The position numbers and the translations under genes are program-made. The notes under the pieces are model-generated. The model did not search any database and was not told where the DNA came from. It saw only the letters and a list, made by a program, of their open reading frames with translations. From assembly GCA_963774765.1 (NCBI GenBank), contig CAVZGP010000015.1, positions 1 to 64,000 on the forward strand: 64,000 bases of DNA, in the 5' to 3' direction. The stretch is from Sva-07 sp963774765 (GTDB taxonomy: Bacteria; Actinomycetota; Acidimicrobiia; Acidimicrobiales; Ilumatobacteraceae). Shown in pieces: positions 25,048 through 33,281 of this stretch; the stretch's first letter is position 1; each line of letters opens with the position of its first letter.

Positions 25048-26361
25048 TCATGCCGAGGCGGCAGCGAACGCCTTGTCGAGGTCGGCGATGATGTCGTCGA
25101 CCGACTCGATGCCGACACTGAGACGGATCAGGCCGGGGCCGACCGACGACGCCAGTTGCTCCTCGGGCGTGAGCTGGCTGTGGGTGGTGCTCGCCGGATG
25201 GATCACGAGGCTGCGCACGTCGCCGATGTTGGCGACGTGGCTGTGCAGCTCGGCTCCTTCGACGAACTTCTTGCCGGCTTCGATGCCGCCCTTGATCTCG
25301 AACGCCAGAACCGAGCCGTAGCCGCGGCCGCCACCGAGTTTGGTGGCCCGCTCGTGCCAGGGGCTCGACGCGAGACCCGAGTAGTTGACCGACTCGACCT
25401 GATCGTGAGCGTCGAGGTACTCGGCCACCTTCTGCGCGTTGGCGAAGTGACGCTCCATGCGCAGACTCAGCGTCTCGATGCCCTGCAGGATCAAGAACGC
25501 GTTGAACGGCGAGATGGCGAGGCCGAGGTCGCGCAGCATCTGCACGCGGGCCTTGAGGATGAACGCGCCGTGGCCGAGTGCCGGGAAGTAGGCGAGGCCG
25601 TGGTAGCTGGGATCGGGCTCGGTGAAGTTCGGAAAACGACCGGACGCGGCGTAGTCGAAGGTGCCGCCGTCGACGATCGCACCGGCAACCGACGTGCCAT
25701 GGCCACCCATGAACTTGGTGAGGCTGTGGATCACGATGTCGGCGCCCCACTCGAGCGGCCGGATCAGGTACGGCGTGGGCACGGTGTTGTCGACCATCAG
25801 CGGGATGCCGTTGGTGTGCGCCACCCCGGCGATGCCCTCGATGTCGAGCACGTCGTTCTTCGGGTTGGGGATGACCTCACCGAAGAGCACCTTGGTGTTC
25901 GGCTTGATCGCCGCTTCCCACTGCGCGAGGTCGTCGGGATCGTCGACGAAGGTGACCTCGATGCCGAACCTCGGCAGCGTGTGGTGCAGCAGGTTGTAGG
26001 TACCGCCGTACAGCGACGGCGAGGCCACCACATGGTCGCCGGACTCGCACAACGTCATGATGGCGAGCGTCTCAGCAGCCTGACCGGAGGCGACCGCGAG
26101 CGTGCCGGGCAGGCCCACCGCCGTGGTGCAACCCCCTTCGAGTGCGTTCACGCGGGCTTCGAGCGCCGCCTGCGTGGGGTTCATGATGCGGGTGTAGATG
26201 TTGCCGATCTCGGCGAGTCCGAAGAGGTTGGCCGCATGGTCGGTGTCGCGGAACTGGTACGACGTCGTCTGATAGATCGGCACCGCCCGGGCGCCGGTGG
26301 TCGGGTCGGGCTCGCCGCCGACATGAACTTGCTTGGTCTCGAAACCCCAGGAGTCGCTCAT
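25048..26361 (-). CDS. metY: O-acetylhomoserine sulfhydrylase (MetY-type)
   Basis: A 437-residue PLP enzyme of the Cys/Met metabolism family that makes homocysteine from O-acetylhomoserine and sulfide. IYQTTSYQFRDTDHAANLF, NIYTRIMNPTQAALEARV, YGGTYNLLHHTLPRFGIEV and the PLP-Lys HSLTKFMGGHGTSVAGAIVD are the MetY signatures; the insert before FPALGHGAFILKAR separates it from cystathionine synthases. Convergent with PAC2. I see no SAM riboswitch in the 125 bases upstream. Confidence 0.92.
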   Translation of the reverse strand: MSDSWGFETKQVHVGGEPDPTTGARAVPIYQTTSYQFRDTDHAANLFGLAEIGNIYTRIMNPTQAALEARVNALEGGCTTAVGLPGTLAVASGQAAETLAIMTLCESGDHVVASPSLYGGTYNLLHHTLPRFGIEVTFVDDPDDLAQWEAAIKPNTKVLFGEVIPNPKNDVLDIEGIAGVAHTNGIPLMVDNTVPTPYLIRPLEWGADIVIHSLTKFMGGHGTSVAGAIVDGGTFDYAASGRFPNFTEPDPSYHGLAYFPALGHGAFILKARVQMLRDLGLAISPFNAFLILQGIETLSLRMERHFANAQKVAEYLDAHDQVESVNYSGLASSPWHERATKLGGGRGYGSVLAFEIKGGIEAGKKFVEGAELHSHVANIGDVRSLVIHPASTTHSQLTPEEQLASSVGPGLIRLSVGIESVDDIIADLDKAFAAASA

Positions 26362-26428
26362 AAGCGCCGCAGGCTATCCCCCAATTCCCGACCCCACAAG
26401 TCGGGTTTCCCACTCCGGCCCCAGCCCA

Positions 26429-26469
26429 CGATGAGCGAAACCGCCATATACGGTCGTTTGGCTCATCGC
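26429..26469. repeat. GCGATGAG-family palindrome between yhhN-like gene and metY
   Basis: CGATGAGCGAAAC is mirrored as GTTTGGCTCATCG with one mismatch, around a 15-base middle. It lies between the stop of the YhhN gene and the start of metY, both on the minus strand. It has the same outer arms as the copies at 27148 and 27203 and closely resembles the one at 57000. Confidence 0.75.
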
Positions 26470-26486
26470 TGAGGGGTGACCGGAAG

Positions 26487-27125
26487 CTACAGGAGGCTGG
26501 CGACGAGACCGGCCTGGCCGAGGTGGTAGGTGACCATGATCGTGACCGGCATCCAGCGAGCATCGGCGATGAACTGGCGCCAACCGAGCACCGAGTCGGA
26601 GGCGACGAACAGCGCCGCGCCGAGGATGGCCCAGGTGTTGCCTGTTGCCATCGCCGCGCAGAACATCACCGAGATCGCGACGAGATAGCCCGCCACGGCT
26701 GGACCGAGGACCTGGTCCTTTCGGCGGGCGGCGAGCACGATCCGTACACCCACGGCCACCGCGAGGACCGCCATCATCACCGCGCCGACGACGAATCCAG
26801 CCGACGACCAGTCATCGAACGCCAGGAAGCCGAACGTGTAGGCGAGGTGGGCGAGCAGGAACGACGCAAGACCGGGCACAAAGGAGCGGTCGCCGTACAT
26901 CAACAGCACATCGCCGGCGAGCGAGCACACCAACGCGACGACGAACCAGGCCCGCACGAGTTGATCGGCCGGCTGCAGCGTCACCGCCACGGCGATGAGG
27001 GCAACGAGCGCGAGCGGCTTGCTCCAGAGTTCGGTTCGGCGGCGCCCCTCGCCGAGGCGGCTCCACCAGTTCGCGCCAGCCGCGACTGCGAAGACCGCAG
27101 CGAACGTCCACGCCGTGTCGTTCAT
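26487..27125 (-). CDS. YhhN/TMEM86-family membrane protein (lysoplasmalogenase-like)
   Basis: A 212-residue polytopic membrane protein with about eight helices. The family's conserved polar residues within helices are visible: SLAGDVLLMYGDRSFVPGL, FVASDSVLGWRQF and MVTYHLGQAGLV. Animal TMEM86 proteins hydrolyse lysoplasmalogens; bacterial YhhN members share the putative catalytic Asp residues but their substrates are uncertain. It is flanked by GCGATGAG-type palindromes on both sides. Confidence 0.78.
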   Translation of the reverse strand: MNDTAWTFAAVFAVAAGANWWSRLGEGRRRTELWSKPLALVALIAVAVTLQPADQLVRAWFVVALVCSLAGDVLLMYGDRSFVPGLASFLLAHLAYTFGFLAFDDWSSAGFVVGAVMMAVLAVAVGVRIVLAARRKDQVLGPAVAGYLVAISVMFCAAMATGNTWAILGAALFVASDSVLGWRQFIADARWMPVTIMVTYHLGQAGLVASLL

Positions 27126-27147
27126 CGCACCGTCCTCCCCTTCTCCA

Positions 27148-27238
27148 GCGATGAGCGAAACCGCCGGGCGGTTGGCTCATCGCAGCGATCGAATCCTGCC
27201 CAGCGATGAGCGAAACCGCCGGTCGGTTCGCTCATCGC
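27148..27238. repeat. two tandem GCGATGAG-family palindromes
   Basis: Two copies, 27148-27183 and 27203-27238, each GCGATGAGCGAAACCGCC, a few bases, then the near-complement CGGTTGGCTCATCGC or CGGTTCGCTCATCGC. They fill the gap between the start of the YhhN gene and the end of ilvC. The inner arms differ from those at 22771 but the outer GCGATGAG arms are the same. Confidence 0.85.
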
Positions 27239-27265
27239 AGTGGAAGGTGGCTGGTGGTCTGCAGA

Positions 27266-28294
27266 TCAGCCGCCGGAGATGTCGGCGACCTTCTGCTTGC
27301 CGGCGCCGATGAACGGCATCATGCCGCGCAGTTCGCCACCGATCTCCTCGATCGGGTGGGCCTTGCCCTCGTCCTGCATGCGCTTGTAGTTCGGACGGCC
27401 GGCTTCGGACTCGGCGATCCACTCCGCGGCGAACTGTCCGCTCTGGATCTCGCCGAGGATCTTCTTCATCTCGGCCTTGGTGGCGTCGGTGACGACGCGC
27501 GGGCCCCGAGTGAGGTCGCCGTATTCGGCGGTGTCGGAGATCGAGTACCGCATGCCGGCGATGCCCTCTTCGTACATCAGGTCGACGATGAGCTTCACCT
27601 CGTGCAAGCACTCGAAGTACGCCATCTCCGGCGCGTATCCGGCCTCGGTCAGTGTCTCGAACCCAGCGCGCACCAACGCGGTGACGCCGCCGCACAGCAC
27701 CGCCTGCTCACCGAACAGGTCGGTCTCGGTCTCCGCGGCGAACGTTGTCTCGATCACGCCGGCGCGGGTGCCGCCGATCGCGTCGGCGTACGACATGGCG
27801 ATGTCACGGGCCTGGCCCGAGGCATCCTGCGCGACCGCGATCAGCGATGGCACTCCGCCGCCTTCGGTGTAGGTGCGGCGCACGAGATGGCCGGGACCCT
27901 TCGGGGCGATCATGATCACGTCGCAGCCGGCGGGTGGCTGGATGCGGTCGAAGCGGATGTTGAAACCATGAGCGAATGCCAGCGCCTTGCCCTCGGTCAT
28001 GTGCGACGCGATGTGGGCGTCGTAGATGGCCTTCTGCTCGGTGTCGGGCGCGAGCAGCATGATCACGTCGGCCCAGTCGGCCGCCTCGTCGATGGTCATC
28101 ACGGAGAGCCCGGCAGCCTCGGCCTTGGAAGCCGACGACGACTCGGGGCGCAGGCCGACGACGACGTCGACGCCGGACTCCTTGAGGTTCAGCGCGTGGG
28201 CGTGGCCCTGCGAGCCGTAGCCGATGACGGCGACCTTCTTGCCTCGGATGATCGAAGGATCTGCATCCTCGGCGTAGTACACGGTGACGGCCAT
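27266..28294 (-). CDS. ilvC: ketol-acid reductoisomerase
   Basis: A 342-residue class I (short) enzyme of valine, leucine and isoleucine synthesis. The NADPH loop KVAVIGYGSQGHAHALNLKE is near the N-terminus (about 19-38). The C-terminal knotted domain has DLFGEQAVLCGGVTALVRAG, FECLHEVKLIVDLMYEEG (metal-binding Glu) and YSISDTAEYGD. It starts two bases after ilvN and is third in ilvBNC. Two palindromic repeats lie just after its stop. Confidence 0.95.
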   Translation of the reverse strand: MAVTVYYAEDADPSIIRGKKVAVIGYGSQGHAHALNLKESGVDVVVGLRPESSSASKAEAAGLSVMTIDEAADWADVIMLLAPDTEQKAIYDAHIASHMTEGKALAFAHGFNIRFDRIQPPAGCDVIMIAPKGPGHLVRRTYTEGGGVPSLIAVAQDASGQARDIAMSYADAIGGTRAGVIETTFAAETETDLFGEQAVLCGGVTALVRAGFETLTEAGYAPEMAYFECLHEVKLIVDLMYEEGIAGMRYSISDTAEYGDLTRGPRVVTDATKAEMKKILGEIQSGQFAAEWIAESEAGRPNYKRMQDEGKAHPIEEIGGELRGMMPFIGAGKQKVADISGG

Positions 28295-28296
28295 GG

Positions 28297-28863
28297 TCAG
28301 CCAGCCTTTCCATTTGTGGGAGTGGGGTTCACGGCGCGCAGTCGTGCACCGCGATCGAGTTTCGGCAGCGCCACCCGTCCGGTGCGCTGGAGTTCAACGA
28401 TGCCATAACCGTCGAGCAAATCCTCAAAGTCGTCGAGCTTGTCGGGATGACCTTCGAGGCTCACCGTGAGCACGGCTTCGGCCACGGCGATGATCTTGCC
28501 TTCGAAGATGGTGACCAACTCGACGACCTTGGCGCGTTGATCGTCGGGGGCCTTCACCGTGGCGATCAGCAACTCGCGCTCGACGGAGCGACGTGGGTCG
28601 AGTTCGGAGATCTTGACCACGTCGATCAGCTTGAACAGCTGCTTGGTGATCTGCTCGAGCGGGGTCGATTCGACATCGACGACGATGGTGATGCGACTCA
28701 TGCCCTCGTCCTCGGCCGGAGCGACCGCGAGCGAGAAGATGTTGAAACCGCGACGGGCAAACAACCCGGCCACCCGGGCAAGGACGCCCGGGCGGTTCTG
28801 GACGAGCACCGACAAGATGTGGTGGTTGAGGGTCTGGCCCCCGTATTGGTTGATGGTGGTCAT
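28297..28863 (-). CDS. ilvN: acetolactate synthase regulatory (small) subunit
   Basis: A 188-residue regulatory subunit with two ACT-type domains. It opens HHILSVLVQNRPGVLARVAG and continues FARRGFNIFSLAVAPAEDEG, the valine-binding ACT motif; the second half has VVKISELDPRRSVERELLIA. It sets feedback inhibition and full activity of the large subunit. ATG 28863 overlaps the ilvB stop as ATGA, the usual coupling for equimolar subunits. Confidence 0.95.
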   Translation of the reverse strand: MTTINQYGGQTLNHHILSVLVQNRPGVLARVAGLFARRGFNIFSLAVAPAEDEGMSRITIVVDVESTPLEQITKQLFKLIDVVKISELDPRRSVERELLIATVKAPDDQRAKVVELVTIFEGKIIAVAEAVLTVSLEGHPDKLDDFEDLLDGYGIVELQRTGRVALPKLDRGARLRAVNPTPTNGKAG

Positions 28864-30617
28864 GAACGAAGGCTCTCTGCGTGGTCTCGCTGAGTGGGAT
28901 GGAGGATGAGTTCGTCGTTGCTGGCGCCGGCGGGAACCATCGGGAAGACCTTCTCCGAGGCGTCGGTGCGGAACTCGATGACGACGCTGCGATCGGTGAT
29001 CGAGTTCGCCTTCTCGATCGCCGGGCCGACCTCTTCGGGCGACTCGACGAGGATGCCGACACATCCCATCGACTCGGCCCACATCACGAAGTCGGGCACC
29101 TTGGTGTTGAGGAACACCCCGGAGTACCGCTCGTCATAGAACATCTCCTGCCATTGGCGCACCATGCCGAGATAGCTGTTGTTGAGCAACAGCACCTTGA
29201 TCGGCAACCCCTCGACGGTCGCGGTCACCAGCTCTTGCGCGGTCATCTGGAAGCAGCCGTCACCGTCGACGGCCCACACGTCGCACTCGGGCTTGGCGGC
29301 CTTCGCCCCGATCGCGGCCGGGATCGAGAAGCCCATCGTGCCGAGTCCACCGGAGTTCACCCACGTGTAGGGCTCGTCGAACTCGAAGAACTGCGAGGTG
29401 TACATCTGATGCTGGCCGACACCGGAGACGACGATCGTGGCCGGTTGCGCGAGGCGGCTCAGTTCCTCGATGCAGTACTGCGGCTTGAGAGCCTCGCCCG
29501 GTTCGGATTGCTCGTAGGTCATCGGGAACAGCTCTCGCCAGCCGGAGACCCTGCTCTTCCACGCGGACGTGTCGGCCTGCACCGTACCCGCCGCGATCAT
29601 CGCCTTGATCTCGGCGATGATCCCCTCGATGACGTACTTGGCATCACCGACGATCGGGACGTCCGGGCGCCGCACCTTGCCCTGCTCGGCGGGATCGATG
29701 TCGACGTGGATCACCTTGGCCTGCTGCGCGAACGCGTCGACCTTGCCGGTGATGCGATCGTCGAAGCGCGCGCCGAGGGTGATCAACAGATCGGCCTGCT
29801 GCATCGAAGTCACAGCGGTCGCATTGCCGTGCATGCCCGGCATCCCGAGGCAGAGCGGATGGCTGTCCGGGAACGCTCCTCGTGCCATCAGCGTGGTGAC
29901 GACGTAACTGTCGATCAGTTCGGCGAGTTCCCGCAGTGCCTCGGCGGCGCGAGCCTTGAGAATGCCACCGCCGGCATAGATGATCGGGCGCTCTGACTCC
30001 ATGATCAGCCGCGCCGCCTCCTTGATCATCCGTGGGTGGCCCTTGACGTTGGGCCGGTAGCCGGGCAGGGAATCGAGCACTTCCTGGTCGGTTGGCCAGT
30101 ACCAGTTCATCTCGTTCTGGAGGCAGTCCTTCGGAATGTCGACCAATGTGGGGCCGGGACGCCCGGTGGTGGCGATGTGGAACGCCTGTCGGATCGCCAT
30201 CGGGATGTCGTCGGCCGACATCACCAGCTCGTTGTGCTTCGTGCACGATCGGGTGATCCCGACGGTGTCGCATTCCTGGAAGGCGTCGGTCCCGACCGCG
30301 GCGGTGGCAACCTGACCGGTGATCGCCACCATCGGGATCGAGTCCATGTAGGCGTCCATCAGCGGCGTGACGAGGTTGGTGGCCGCCGGGCCGGAGGTCA
30401 CCATGGCGACGCCGGGCTTGCCGGAGACGTGCGCGTAGCCCTCGGCCATGTGGCCGGCACCCTGCTCGTGGCGCACCAGGATGTGGCGGATGGAGCTGTC
30501 CATCAGCGGGTCGTACGCCGGCAGGATGCACCCGCCGGGGTAGCCGAAGATGAGGTCGACGTTCTCGTGCTCGAGTGCTCGGATCAGCGCCTCGGCGCCG
30601 GTGAGTCGTTCGGTCAT
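28860..30617 (-). CDS. ilvB: acetolactate synthase catalytic (large) subunit
   Basis: A 585-residue ThDP- and FAD-dependent enzyme for the first common step of branched-chain amino acid synthesis. LIFGYPGGCILPAYDPL, HEQGAGHMAEGYAHVSGKPG (catalytic Glu), PGPTLVDIPKDCLQNEM and the ThDP motif AVDGDGCFQMTAQELVTA through LLLNNSYLGMVRQWQ are all present. ATG 30617 starts MTERLTGAEALIRAL. A leader peptide and a terminator hairpin precede it (see those entries). Confidence 0.95.
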   Translation of the reverse strand: MTERLTGAEALIRALEHENVDLIFGYPGGCILPAYDPLMDSSIRHILVRHEQGAGHMAEGYAHVSGKPGVAMVTSGPAATNLVTPLMDAYMDSIPMVAITGQVATAAVGTDAFQECDTVGITRSCTKHNELVMSADDIPMAIRQAFHIATTGRPGPTLVDIPKDCLQNEMNWYWPTDQEVLDSLPGYRPNVKGHPRMIKEAARLIMESERPIIYAGGGILKARAAEALRELAELIDSYVVTTLMARGAFPDSHPLCLGMPGMHGNATAVTSMQQADLLITLGARFDDRITGKVDAFAQQAKVIHVDIDPAEQGKVRRPDVPIVGDAKYVIEGIIAEIKAMIAAGTVQADTSAWKSRVSGWRELFPMTYEQSEPGEALKPQYCIEELSRLAQPATIVVSGVGQHQMYTSQFFEFDEPYTWVNSGGLGTMGFSIPAAIGAKAAKPECDVWAVDGDGCFQMTAQELVTATVEGLPIKVLLLNNSYLGMVRQWQEMFYDERYSGVFLNTKVPDFVMWAESMGCVGILVESPEEVGPAIEKANSITDRSVVIEFRTDASEKVFPMVPAGASNDELILHPTQRDHAESLRS

Positions 30618-30701
30618 GTCAGTGCCTTTGTGTCGAGTGTTCGGTGGGGAGTGTTCGGTGTCGAGTTGGTGGAGGTCGGGGCCGGATCGCGAACGGTGCC
30701 G

Positions 30702-30732
30702 AAAAAGCAAACGACCTCCCGTCTGGGAGGTC
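30702..30732 (-). terminator. ilvB attenuator terminator hairpin
   Basis: On the minus strand GACCTCCC (30725-30732) pairs with GGGAGGTC (30713-30720) around a four-base loop, then GTTTGCTTTTTC. An alternative partner for the 3' arm, GCCTCCCG, lies at about 30743-30750, so terminator and antiterminator are mutually exclusive. It lies between the leader peptide and ilvB, as in ribosome-mediated attenuation. Confidence 0.8.
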
Positions 30733-30759
30733 AGGACGCGCAGCGGGAGGCCGGGCGTG

Positions 30760-30834
30760 CTACTGGATGAGTACTACGAGCAGGCTCGGGAATGCGGGAG
30801 TGGTCGTAGACACGGGGTACATCATAGTCATCAT
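30760..30834 (-). CDS. ilvB leader peptide for attenuation
   Basis: A 24-codon ORF starting with two ATG codons and ending with the run SLLVVLIQ before a TAG: six of the last seven sense codons are Leu, Val or Ile, exactly the products of the downstream pathway. It ends about 28 bases before the terminator stem. Stalling at these codons when branched-chain aminoacyl-tRNA is short would free the 3' side for the antiterminator. Attenuation of ilvBNC by a short leader is established in Corynebacterium; the reading here is from sequence alone. No clear Shine-Dalgarno, so it may be leaderless. Confidence 0.8.
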   Translation of the reverse strand: MMTMMYPVSTTTPAFPSLLVVLIQ

Positions 30835-30919
30835 CGGCGCGTTGCGGGCAAGTCATGAATTCCGACCGCTCAACGCTGCGTCACGGAGTGCGACACATCT
30901 CCGCGGTACGGTTCGGATC

Positions 30920-31600
30920 GTGAGTCGACGGGACGACGTGATCGCAGCGGCAACGGACCTGCTGCGCGAGTCGGGGCCGGCCGAGCTCACCTCGGTCAAT
31001 GTCGCCAAGCGACTCGGTGTGACCCAGTCCGCGATCTATCGCCATATCCGAGACATGGACGAGTTGACCACCCTGGCCACCCACGGAATCGTGGGCGAAC
31101 TCTCGGCAGTGGTGATGGAAGCCGTTGCGTCGCCGGACACGACCTGGGGCGACGGCACGCACATCGCCAAATTCGCCAATCGAATTGTCGAGCTGATGGA
31201 GGCGCACCCGCAGGCCCTCGCCGAGATCGACCGCTGGCGCTACGACGACGGGCCGCTCGGAGAAGGGATCCGGGAGATGCTCGACGTCGGCGCGCACCTC
31301 CTCGCCAGCGAATTCGAGAAGGCGTGGCGGATCGATTTCGACTTCGTCGCGGCGTTCGACGAAACGATCATCGCGGTGCAACTCGCCCATTCCCGTCTCG
31401 AGGTCGACGACGTGGTCGCCGTGACCCGGACCATCAGCGGCGCGGGGCCGGAGCAACGACAGCAGATGGCGCGCACGCTCGGTCTCCGGTTGTTCGCCGG
31501 ATGGTGCGGTTATGTGCTCGATCTGAACACTCGTCTCGGTATCCGGATCCCGCAACTCGGCGAGCCGACCCTGTCATCACCGGAGTACTCCACGACGTGA
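30920..31600 (+). CDS. TetR-family regulator, first of a tandem pair
   Basis: A 226-residue TetR regulator. The HTH is TSVNVAKRLGVTQSAIYRHI (about 24-43), followed by RDMDELTTLA. GTG 30920 starts directly with the HTH domain. The C-terminal ligand domain has no named family motif. It overlaps the next TetR gene as GTGA; both share the N-terminal pattern and general length and are surely a duplication. It lies divergently to the ilvB leader, so it may share that intergenic region, but no operator palindrome stands out. Confidence 0.8.
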   Translation: MSRRDDVIAAATDLLRESGPAELTSVNVAKRLGVTQSAIYRHIRDMDELTTLATHGIVGELSAVVMEAVASPDTTWGDGTHIAKFANRIVELMEAHPQALAEIDRWRYDDGPLGEGIREMLDVGAHLLASEFEKAWRIDFDFVAAFDETIIAVQLAHSRLEVDDVVAVTRTISGAGPEQRQQMARTLGLRLFAGWCGYVLDLNTRLGIRIPQLGEPTLSSPEYSTT

Positions 31601-32298
31601 CCGGCATCGACGAGCCCGCGCGTCCGACACGGCGTGAGCAGGCGATCGGACATGCCACCGACCTGCTGCGCGAAGGTGGGCCGCACGCACTGACCTCGGT
31701 GGCCGTGGCCGAGCGGATGGGTGTCACGCAGTCGGCCGTCTATCGCCACATTCGCAACATGGACGAGTTGTCGGTGCTCGCAGCGGAAGCAGTCGTGTCC
31801 GAGTTGAACGACTCGCTGCACGACATCCTCTTCGATTCGGACATGGACTGGGAGGATCTCGTCGATGTCGGCCGGCTCTGTCGTGCACTCATCGATGCCG
31901 TGATGCGCAACCAGCGATCGTTCGAGGCGATCGCGCGTTGGCGCTTCGTCGACGGAGCGCTCGGTGAGGGAATCCGCACGGTGATCGATGAGGGCTGCGA
32001 GGCGATCGCGTCGTTGCTGGAGACTCGGTGGCGCGTCGAGTTCGGACACGACGCCACGCTCTCCGAGCGCGATGTTGGCGCGTTGCACGCGCACGCGCGG
32101 GCGATCCACGACGATGGCCATGCCGTTGCACATCTCGCCTACTCCTCGTCGTTGGCACCTCTGGACCTCGATGACGTGGCCACGGTGTTGCAGCATCGGA
32201 TGATCGCCGGTTGGGCATCGTTCGTCATCGATTTGAACGCACGCGTCGGCCTGCCCTACCCGCAGATCGATCTGGGTCATCGCACCCTCGCCGACTGA
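31597..32298 (+). CDS. TetR-family regulator, second of a tandem pair
   Basis: A 233-residue paralogue of the gene before it. The HTH is TSVAVAERMGVTQSAVYRHI then RNMDELSVLAAEAV; the ligand domain keeps similar spaced motifs (RWRFVDGALGEGIRTVIDEG against RWRYDDGPLGEGIREMLDVG). GTG 31597 overlaps the upstream stop. TetR proteins act as homodimers; two linked paralogues could also form a heterodimer. folD follows after 12 bases. Confidence 0.8.
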   Translation: MTGIDEPARPTRREQAIGHATDLLREGGPHALTSVAVAERMGVTQSAVYRHIRNMDELSVLAAEAVVSELNDSLHDILFDSDMDWEDLVDVGRLCRALIDAVMRNQRSFEAIARWRFVDGALGEGIRTVIDEGCEAIASLLETRWRVEFGHDATLSERDVGALHAHARAIHDDGHAVAHLAYSSSLAPLDLDDVATVLQHRMIAGWASFVIDLNARVGLPYPQIDLGHRTLAD

Positions 32299-32310
32299 TC
32301 GCCGCCCTCT

Positions 32311-33180
32311 ATGGTGGCAGCCATGGCTGCAACGCTGATGGACGGCAACGCGTTACGCGACGAACTGGTCGAAGCGATTCGCGAGCGGATCGGGCGGGCG
32401 GGCTCGCCGTCGATCTGCCTGGCGACGGTGCTGGTCGGCGATGACGGTCCCAGCCAGCGTTACGTCAAGATGAAGCACCAGAAGGCCGCCGAGGCCGGCT
32501 TGGCGTCGCGACACGTCGACCTCCCCGTGACAGCAACGCAGGCCGAAGTCGAGTCCGCGGTCCGCGGGTTGGCGGTCGACGACGAGGTGCACGGGATCCT
32601 CGTGCAATTGCCGCTGCCGGACGGCCTCGATCCGGAACCAGTGATCGATCTGATCCCCCCCGAGAAAGACGTCGACGGACTGACCGAACGATCGATGGGC
32701 CGGCTCGTGCGCGGGCGCCCGGGGCTCGTCGGCTGCACCCCGCTCGGCGTGATGCGGCTCCTCGAACACTACGACGTGGCGACGAGCGGGAAACGTGCCG
32801 TGGTGATCGGCCGTTCGACGCTGGTCGGCCTGCCGCTGTCGCTGTTGCTCGCCCGCAAGGGCGTCGACGCCACCGTGACGCTCGCCCATTCGCGTACGCC
32901 GGACATGGCGGCGGTGGTCCGCGAGGCTGACATCGTGATCGGTGCGGCCGGCCAGGCCCGGATGATCACCGCCGACATGGTGAAACCAGGTGCGGCGGTG
33001 ATCGACGTCGGCGTGTCACGAACCGAGTCGGGCATCGTCGGCGACGTCGACTTCGGACCGGTCGCCGAGGTGGCCGGATTCATCACCCCGATGCCCGGCG
33101 GAACCGGCCCGATGACCATTGCCTGCCTCCTCGAGAACACCCTCACCGCCGCCCAACTCCAAGGTGCCTTCCCCGCATAG
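32311..33180 (+). CDS. folD: methylenetetrahydrofolate dehydrogenase/cyclohydrolase
   Basis: A 289-residue bifunctional enzyme that interconverts 5,10-methylene- and 10-formyl-THF using NADP. RYVKMKHQKAAEAGL (catalytic Tyr and Lys), GILVQLPLPDGLDPEPV, DLIPPEKDVDGLT, VVIGRSTLVGLPLSLLLARK and PMPGGTGPMTIACLLENT are the FolD signatures. ATG 32311 and the in-frame ATG 32323 are both possible starts. It is followed at once by the REP array next to the transposase. Confidence 0.93.
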   Translation: MVAAMAATLMDGNALRDELVEAIRERIGRAGSPSICLATVLVGDDGPSQRYVKMKHQKAAEAGLASRHVDLPVTATQAEVESAVRGLAVDDEVHGILVQLPLPDGLDPEPVIDLIPPEKDVDGLTERSMGRLVRGRPGLVGCTPLGVMRLLEHYDVATSGKRAVVIGRSTLVGLPLSLLLARKGVDATVTLAHSRTPDMAAVVREADIVIGAAGQARMITADMVKPGAAVIDVGVSRTESGIVGDVDFGPVAEVAGFITPMPGGTGPMTIACLLENTLTAAQLQGAFPA

Positions 33181-33281
33181 CGGTCCTCCCCGGCCCCGTC
33201 CCCACCCGGACCGTGAGTCCTCCCCGGCCCCGTCCCCACCCGGACCGTGAGTCCGCCCCGGCCCCGTCCCCACCCGGACCG
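33181..33281. repeat. REP-like array, three 34-bp direct copies
   Basis: Three head-to-tail units with a 34-base period (starting near 33183, 33217 and 33251). Each runs GTCCTCCCCGGCCCCGTCCC then CACCCGGACCGTGA. GGTCC at one end can pair with GGACC at the other. Only one base differs in the third copy. They fill the space between folD and the transposase, and an inverted copy lies on the other side of the transposase at 34199. Confidence 0.9.

Noticed and set aside
26362..26486. Possible SAM riboswitch upstream of metY
   Set aside because: No conserved SAM-I or SAM-II core is visible; the space is mostly taken by a GCGATGAG palindrome.
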